Origin: Nostocoides japonicum T1-X7
GTDB taxonomy: Bacteria; Actinomycetota; Actinomycetes; Actinomycetales; Dermatophilaceae
Assembly: GCF_001046855.1 (NCBI RefSeq)
Contig: NZ_HF570958.1
Coordinates: forward strand, 1,459,823 to 1,497,853
Direction of reading: 5' to 3'
DNA: 38,031 nucleotides
The notes below the pieces were generated by a model. The model did not search any database. It was not told the DNA's origin and was given only the letters and a program-made list of their open reading frames with translations. Position 1 is the first letter of the stretch, and each line of letters opens with the position of its first letter. Shown here one piece after another: positions 34,028 through 38,031 of this stretch. Both the position numbers and the translations under genes were made by a program.

Positions 34028-34995
34028 CAGCGTGCTCCCTCGGCGTCGGTCTGGCGGGAGGCGAGGGCGGACTCGACCTCGCCCGTCGTGGGCATCGCCG
34101 TCGAGCACTCCAGACGCGAGGCGACGATGGCCCCCGCGACGTTAGCGAACTCGAGGATGCGACGCAGGTCCCAGCCCTCGATGAGCCCGTGGACGAGGGC
34201 GCCGCCGAACGCGTCGCCCGCGCCGAGCCCGTTGACGACCTCGACGGGGAAGGGCGGCACCTCGACCCGCTCGTCACGGCTCGCGGCGAGGACGCCCTTG
34301 GGCCCCTGCTTGACGATCGCGAGGTCGAGCCCGCGCTCGAGGAGGGCGTCGGCGGCCCGCTGCGGGTCGGTCTCGCCGACGGCCACCTCGCACTCCTCGC
34401 GGTTGCCGACGGCGACGGTCACGTGCTCCAACGCCTTCCCCACCTGCTCGCTCGCCTCGTCGGGATGGGCCCAGAACATCGGCCGGTAGTCGAGGTCGAG
34501 GACGGTGTGGGTCCGGCGCCCGCGGGCCTCCCACGCGGCGAAGTGGGCCGTGCGGCTCGGCTCCTGGGACAGGCCCGTCACCGTCGACCAGTAGACGCGC
34601 GCCGCGCGGATCTCCTCCACCGGCAGGTCCGCCGCCTCGATCAACAGGTCCGGGGCGATGGGGTAGCGATAGAAGTAGAGCGGGAAGTCGTCGGGCGGGA
34701 AGACCTCGCAGAAGGTCACGGGCGTCGGCGGGCCGTCGCCCTCGATGGCCGTGATGTATGCGGGGTCGACGCCGAGCCGCTCCGCCTCCTGACGGACGTA
34801 GCGCCCGAAGGCGTCGCGGCCGACCCGGGTGATGAGGGCGGCCGTGTGGCCGTAGCGGGCCGTCGCGACGGCGACGTTGGTCGCCGACCCACCGAGGAAC
34901 TTCTCGAACGTCCGGACGTCCTCGAGACCGACGCCGTGGTCGAGCGGATAGATGTCGACGCCGGTCCGGCCCATGGAGACGAGATCGTGCGTCAT
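34027..34995 (-). CDS. iolC: 5-dehydro-2-deoxygluconokinase (IolC)
   Basis: 322-residue PfkB-family sugar kinase phosphorylating 5-dehydro-2-deoxygluconate. Visible are the N-terminal MGRTGVDIYPLDHGVGLEDV and FLGGSATNVAVATARYG, typical of IolC. The PfkB C-terminal signature NGLGAGDAFGGALVHG has the anion-hole GAGD at 258-261 and catalytic Asp261. ATG 34995 follows the upstream gene by three bases, and the stop overlaps the aldolase start. It sits in the expected place between the dehydratase-like gene and the aldolase. Confidence 0.94.
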   Translation of the reverse strand: MTHDLVSMGRTGVDIYPLDHGVGLEDVRTFEKFLGGSATNVAVATARYGHTAALITRVGRDAFGRYVRQEAERLGVDPAYITAIEGDGPPTPVTFCEVFPPDDFPLYFYRYPIAPDLLIEAADLPVEEIRAARVYWSTVTGLSQEPSRTAHFAAWEARGRRTHTVLDLDYRPMFWAHPDEASEQVGKALEHVTVAVGNREECEVAVGETDPQRAADALLERGLDLAIVKQGPKGVLAASRDERVEVPPFPVEVVNGLGAGDAFGGALVHGLIEGWDLRRILEFANVAGAIVASRLECSTAMPTTGEVESALASRQTDAEGAR

Positions 34996-34998
34996 GGC

Positions 34999-35916
34999 TC
35001 AGACCGCCCGTCCGGCGACGGCGGGGTCGAGCGAGAGCAGGTGCGCGACCGAGGCTCGGACGTCGTCGGCCGGGTCCGCTGCGCCCGGCACCGTCGCGGG
35101 ATCCGCGGCGAGGATGGTGTCCTGCTCCAGGACGTACCACCCGGCATACCCGTGACGCTCGAGCGACCCGACGATGGCAGCGACGTCGACGTCTCCGGCC
35201 CCGAGGGGCACGTACATGCCCTCGGCCACCCCCTCGGTGTAGCCGAGGTCGCCGGCCTGGACCCGCCGGGCGAGGTCGAGGCGGACGTCCTTGAGGTGGA
35301 CGTGGGCGATGCGCTCGGGGTGGGTGCGGGCGACCTCGACGGGGTCGCCGCCGCCGATGAGGAGGTGGCCGGTGTCGAGGCAGAGGCCGATCGTGCTTCC
35401 CCGCAGGACCCGGTCGGTCTCCTCGCCCGTCTCGACCATCGTGCCGACGTGCGGGTGGAGGGTCGCCGTCAGCCCGTGCGCCGCGGCGGCCGCCTCGATC
35501 CGGTCGAGGTTGGTGAGCAGGGTCGTCCAGCCCTCGTCGTCGAGGACCGGCCGGTCGTCGTAGCCGTCGGCACCGGTCGCCGCGGCGATGATGACCGTGC
35601 TCGCCCCGGCGGCGACGAGTCCCGCCATCGCGGCCTCGACGGTGGGCACCGGGTCCGTCGCCGCGTCGTGGAGGACGACGGGGACGAACTGCCCGACCGC
35701 CTTGAGCCCGTATGCCGCGAGGGTCTCGGCCTTGTCCTCCGGCGCGTCCGGAAGGAACCCGTCCGGACCGAACTCCGTTGCGGCGAGGCCGAGCTCGCGC
35801 ATCTCACGGAGGACGGTGTCGGGTGTCAGCTGGTACCCCCAGCCAGGCACCTCGCATACCCCCCAGGAGATGGGGGCCGCGGCGATGCGGTCGGCGACTC
35901 TGCTGGACATGCTCAT
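34999..35916 (-). CDS. iolE: Inosose dehydratase-like TIM barrel (IolE candidate)
   Basis: 305-residue xylose-isomerase-type TIM barrel. AAPISWGVCEVPGWGYQL, GLAATEFGPDGFLP and GQFVPVVLHD open the protein. Metal-site segments are TLHPHVGTMVET, GLCLDTGHLLIGGGDP and HVHLKDVR. This fits the IolE/IolH-type group. No other gene in the window fits inosose dehydratase better, so IolE is the likely role; a 2-keto-inositol isomerase cannot be excluded. ATG 35916 has AAGGGAG upstream and overlaps the preceding stop (ATGA at 35913-35916). Confidence 0.72.
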   Translation of the reverse strand: MSMSSRVADRIAAAPISWGVCEVPGWGYQLTPDTVLREMRELGLAATEFGPDGFLPDAPEDKAETLAAYGLKAVGQFVPVVLHDAATDPVPTVEAAMAGLVAAGASTVIIAAATGADGYDDRPVLDDEGWTTLLTNLDRIEAAAAAHGLTATLHPHVGTMVETGEETDRVLRGSTIGLCLDTGHLLIGGGDPVEVARTHPERIAHVHLKDVRLDLARRVQAGDLGYTEGVAEGMYVPLGAGDVDVAAIVGSLERHGYAGWYVLEQDTILAADPATVPGAADPADDVRASVAHLLSLDPAVAGRAV

Positions 35917-36917
35917 GCTCCCTTGATCTCGGTGAGGTCGACGACCCGGCGCCCCGCGCGCGACAGCTCGCACGCCTCGGCGACCCGGAAGGCCTGGAGT
36001 GCGTCGGCGACGGTGCACGGGCTCGGTGCGCGGCCGGCAGCGACGTCGAGGAACCCGGCGAGCTCGGCGGCATACGCGCGCTCGAACCGCTCCATGAAGG
36101 ACCACTTCTGCGGGCCCTTGGGGAAGTCGACGCCGCTCTCGGCCGACCGGACGGCGAGCGAGTCGTCGAAGCCGACGCCGAGGGTGCCCTTCTCGCCCAT
36201 GACCTCCATCCGGACGTCGTGACCGGCGCCGCTGTAGCGCGTCGCGGAGACGAGGGCGAGGGTGTCGTCGTCGAGGGTGAGCAGGGCGGCTCCCGTGTCG
36301 ACGTCGCCGGCCTCCGTGAAGTAGGGGGCACCCTTGTTGGCGCCCGTCGCGTAGACGCTCGCGATCTCGCGGCCCGTCACGAAGCGGATGATGTCGAAGT
36401 CGTGGACGCTGCAGTCGCGGAAGATGCCGCCGCTCGTCGCGATGAACGCGGCCGGTGGGGGCGACTGGTCGTGGGTGTTGGCGCGGATCTCGAAGAGGAA
36501 GCCCAGCTCGCCGGATGCGACCGCTGCCCGAGCGCGCCGGTAGCCGGCGTCGAAGCGGCGCTGGAAGCCGACCTGGACGGGGGTGGCGGAGGCCGCCTCG
36601 AGCGCGGCGAGCTCGATCGTCTCCTCGAGCGAGGCGGCCACCGGCTTCTCGCAGAAGGCCGGGACGCCCGCCGCGAGGCAGGCGCGCAGAAGGGGCGCGT
36701 GCCCGGGCGTGGAGGTCGCGATGACGAGGCCGTCGATGCCGCCCGTGAGCAGCTGCGCGACGTCGTCCGCGTGCCCGATGCCCAGCTCGTCGGCGACCTC
36801 GCGCGCCCGCCCGGTCTCCGCGTCGGCGATGACGACCTCGTCGAGCCCCTCGAGACCCCGAAGGGTCCGTGCGTGGAAGGCTCCGATCCGACCCGCGCCG
36901 GCCAGTCCGATCCGCAT
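35913..36917 (-). CDS. iolG: Inositol 2-dehydrogenase paralogue, first gene of the inositol operon
   Basis: 334-residue Gfo/Idh/MocA enzyme. Rossmann start IGLAGAGRIGAFHARTL, EKP Lys91, GFQRRFDAGYRRA, NTHDQSPPP and the catalytic Asp168/His172 in FRDCSVHDFD. Residue spacing is the same as in the enzyme at 14783-15784, marking a paralogous pair distinct from the IolG at 26112. ATG 36917 has GAAGGAGC upstream at a slightly long distance. As first gene it is driven by the divergent promoter region with the GntR gene. It probably oxidises an inositol isomer such as scyllo- or D-chiro-inositol; the isomer is not readable from sequence. Confidence 0.87.
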   Translation of the reverse strand: MRIGLAGAGRIGAFHARTLRGLEGLDEVVIADAETGRAREVADELGIGHADDVAQLLTGGIDGLVIATSTPGHAPLLRACLAAGVPAFCEKPVAASLEETIELAALEAASATPVQVGFQRRFDAGYRRARAAVASGELGFLFEIRANTHDQSPPPAAFIATSGGIFRDCSVHDFDIIRFVTGREIASVYATGANKGAPYFTEAGDVDTGAALLTLDDDTLALVSATRYSGAGHDVRMEVMGEKGTLGVGFDDSLAVRSAESGVDFPKGPQKWSFMERFERAYAAELAGFLDVAAGRAPSPCTVADALQAFRVAEACELSRAGRRVVDLTEIKGA

Positions 36918-36992
36918 CCTGAGTGGGCTCCTTCGACGTCGTCTCCGCTGGTGAGCGCCGGTGTCCGTGGGTACGTCCGGCGTGTGCGAACC

Positions 36993-37075
36993 ACTCTGCC
37001 TGTCGGTCTCTCAGTCTGTCAACAGTTTGTCCTTACATTGTTACGTCGCGACGTCGTCTCTCGATGGCGTATCCT
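36993..37075. promoter_or_regulatory. Divergent promoter region of inositol operon and GntR gene
   Basis: Minus strand: TTGACA (37022-37017) and CAGAGT (36998-36993) at 18-bp spacing form a candidate promoter for the inositol operon. The element GTCAACAGTTTGTCCTTACA (37018-37037) overlaps that -35 and recurs upstream of the oxidoreductases at 13575. Plus strand: TATCCT at 37070-37075 lies seven bases before the GntR ATG, which fits a leaderless message. The TGTCCTTACA half is close to the published IolR consensus of Corynebacterium as I recall it (KGWCHTRACA), differing at one position. Confidence 0.6.
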
Positions 37076-37081
37076 CTGTCC

Positions 37082-37822
37082 ATGTCAGCAAAGCTGGTGG
37101 CGGTGAGCATCGACCGTGCCTCGCCGGTGCCCCTCTATCACCAGCTCGCAGCCCAACTCAGCAGCGCCATCGCCGATGGCACCCTGCAGCCCGGCGATCC
37201 CTTCGAGAACGAGGTGGCGCTCGGGGAGCGGCTCCAGCTGTCGCGGCCGACGGTCCGCCGGGCGATCCAGGAGATGGTCGACCAGGGGCTGCTCATCCGG
37301 CGGCGCGGCCTCGGCACCCACGTCGCGAACCGCAAGATCCATCGCCGGTTCGAGCTGACGAGCCTCTACGACGACCTCAAGCGCGACGGTCGCGAACCCC
37401 GCACCGACGTCCTCGAGCACGAGATCGTCGAGGACGAGCGGGCCGCGACGGCCCTCGACCTCGCCGCGGACACACCGCTGCTGTCGGTGCTGCGGGTCCG
37501 CTTCGCCGGCGACCTCCCGCTCGCGCTCATGCAGAACTGGCTGCCCCCGGCCTACTCCGACATCGGACGCGAGGAGCTGGAGCGGACCGGCCTCTACGCC
37601 GCCCTCCGGGCCCGCGGCGTCCGACCCGTCGTCGCCCGGCAGAGCATCGGCGCCCGGATGCCCCGCCCGCACGAGCGCAAGGAGCTGCGCATCCGCGGCA
37701 CGATGCCGCTGCTCACGATGACCCGGATGGCCTTCGACGCCTCCGGCAACGCCGTCGAGTTCGGCGACCACTGCTACCGGGCCGAGGACTACACGATCGA
37801 CCTCATGGTCGACGAACGCTGA
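37082..37822 (+). CDS. GntR-family (HutC/FadR-like) regulator of the inositol genes
   Basis: 246-residue repressor with an N-terminal winged helix (LYHQLAAQLSSAIADGTLQP, ENEVALGERLQLSRPTVRRA, GLLIRRRGLGTHV). A C-terminal UTRA-type ligand domain follows (RFELTSLYDDLKRDGREPRT, LLSVLRVRFAGDLPLALMQN, FDASGNAVEFGDHCYRAEDY). The ATG at 37082 is chosen because a -10-like TATCCT ends seven bases before it and no Shine-Dalgarno exists, suggesting leaderless translation; an in-frame ATG at 37064 is the alternative. It is divergent from the inositol operon and most likely represses it until an inositol intermediate binds, like IolR of corynebacteria. Confidence 0.88.
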   Translation: MSAKLVAVSIDRASPVPLYHQLAAQLSSAIADGTLQPGDPFENEVALGERLQLSRPTVRRAIQEMVDQGLLIRRRGLGTHVANRKIHRRFELTSLYDDLKRDGREPRTDVLEHEIVEDERAATALDLAADTPLLSVLRVRFAGDLPLALMQNWLPPAYSDIGREELERTGLYAALRARGVRPVVARQSIGARMPRPHERKELRIRGTMPLLTMTRMAFDASGNAVEFGDHCYRAEDYTIDLMVDER

Positions 37823-37892
37823 GCCGCCTCAGCTTCCTCGTCCGCCCCCGCATCTCTCTTGTGCCCACCGCATTCCTCGTCTGCCCGCAGAT

Positions 37893-38031
37893 GGAGGTAC
37901 CCGGCGCCCCTCAGCGCCACCCGATACCTCCACCCAGCGGGCCTCCCCGCCATTCGAGGTATCCAGCGACCACCGGAGCGTCACCCGATACCTCCACCCA
38001 GCGGGCCACCCCACGATTCGAGGTATCCAGC
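37893..38031. repeat. 64-bp tandem repeat with internal hairpin, cut by window edge
   Basis: Copies start at 37914 and 37978 (period 64) with a partial, diverged piece from 37893. Each copy contains GATACCTC and, about 25 bases on, its reverse GAGGTATC, so each can form a hairpin around CACCCAGCGGGC. The array continues beyond the window. It follows the GntR gene stop; no gene is visible in 37823-38031. Confidence 0.7.

Overview
The window is GC-rich DNA (about 70% or more by eye) from an actinomycete. Lipoprotein signals, LacI and GntR regulators, GTG/TTG starts and frequent ATGA gene overlaps fit a Micrococcales chromosome. An Intrasporangiaceae-like host is my inference only. It is mostly an accessory and catabolic region. 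No rRNA, tRNA or CRISPR array was seen.

Layout. (1) 1-1236: left-truncated gamma-glutamyltransferase on the minus strand. (2) 1432-6969: plus-strand BMP-type nucleoside-like ABC uptake operon (lipoprotein, double ATPase with an acidic tail, two permeases), followed by a TauE/SafE-type exporter at 7081-7869. (3) 7891-10463: LacI-family regulator divergent from a phytanoyl-CoA dioxygenase-family gene. (4) 10464-13569: an eroded defence and toxin-antitoxin patch of lower GC at its left end. It holds an XRE remnant, an intact excisionase-type antitoxin, a broken PIN toxin, an orphan C-terminus, an intact GmrSD-like DUF262/DUF1524 nuclease, and the fused ends of a deleted large gene. (5) 13685-15784: leader peptide and two Gfo/Idh/MocA oxidoreductases. 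(6) 15833-18292: DUF2254 membrane protein and a LacI regulator. (7) 18430-21068: a second PIN-toxin remnant, then a self-sufficient P450-reductase-ferredoxin fusion behind a perfect LacI-type palindrome. (8) 21069-21876: non-coding block packed with tandem and inverted repeats. (9) 21877-23436: XRE protein with a large helical C-terminus. (10) 23661-36917: a 13.3-kb minus-strand myo-inositol catabolic gene set. (11) 37082-37822: divergent GntR regulator, followed by a repeat element cut by the window edge.

How it works together. The inositol block encodes an ABC importer (binding protein, permease, ATPase), inositol dehydrogenases, a dehydratase-like TIM barrel, the IolD hydrolase, IolB isomerase, IolC kinase, a Cgl0159-type aldolase candidate for the IolJ step, and methylmalonate/malonate-semialdehyde dehydrogenase. 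Together these could take inositol to acetyl-CoA and glycolytic intermediates. A 20-bp element in front of this block and the GntR gene recurs (15 of 20 bases) upstream of the separate oxidoreductase pair at 13.7 kb, suggesting one regulon.

The most unusual signals are the scrambled defence island, three dispersed 50-bp palindromes, a 91-bp nested palindrome at the end of the inositol genes, and a strong excess of the hexamer GCATAC/GTATGC throughout, often at the cost of rare codons.
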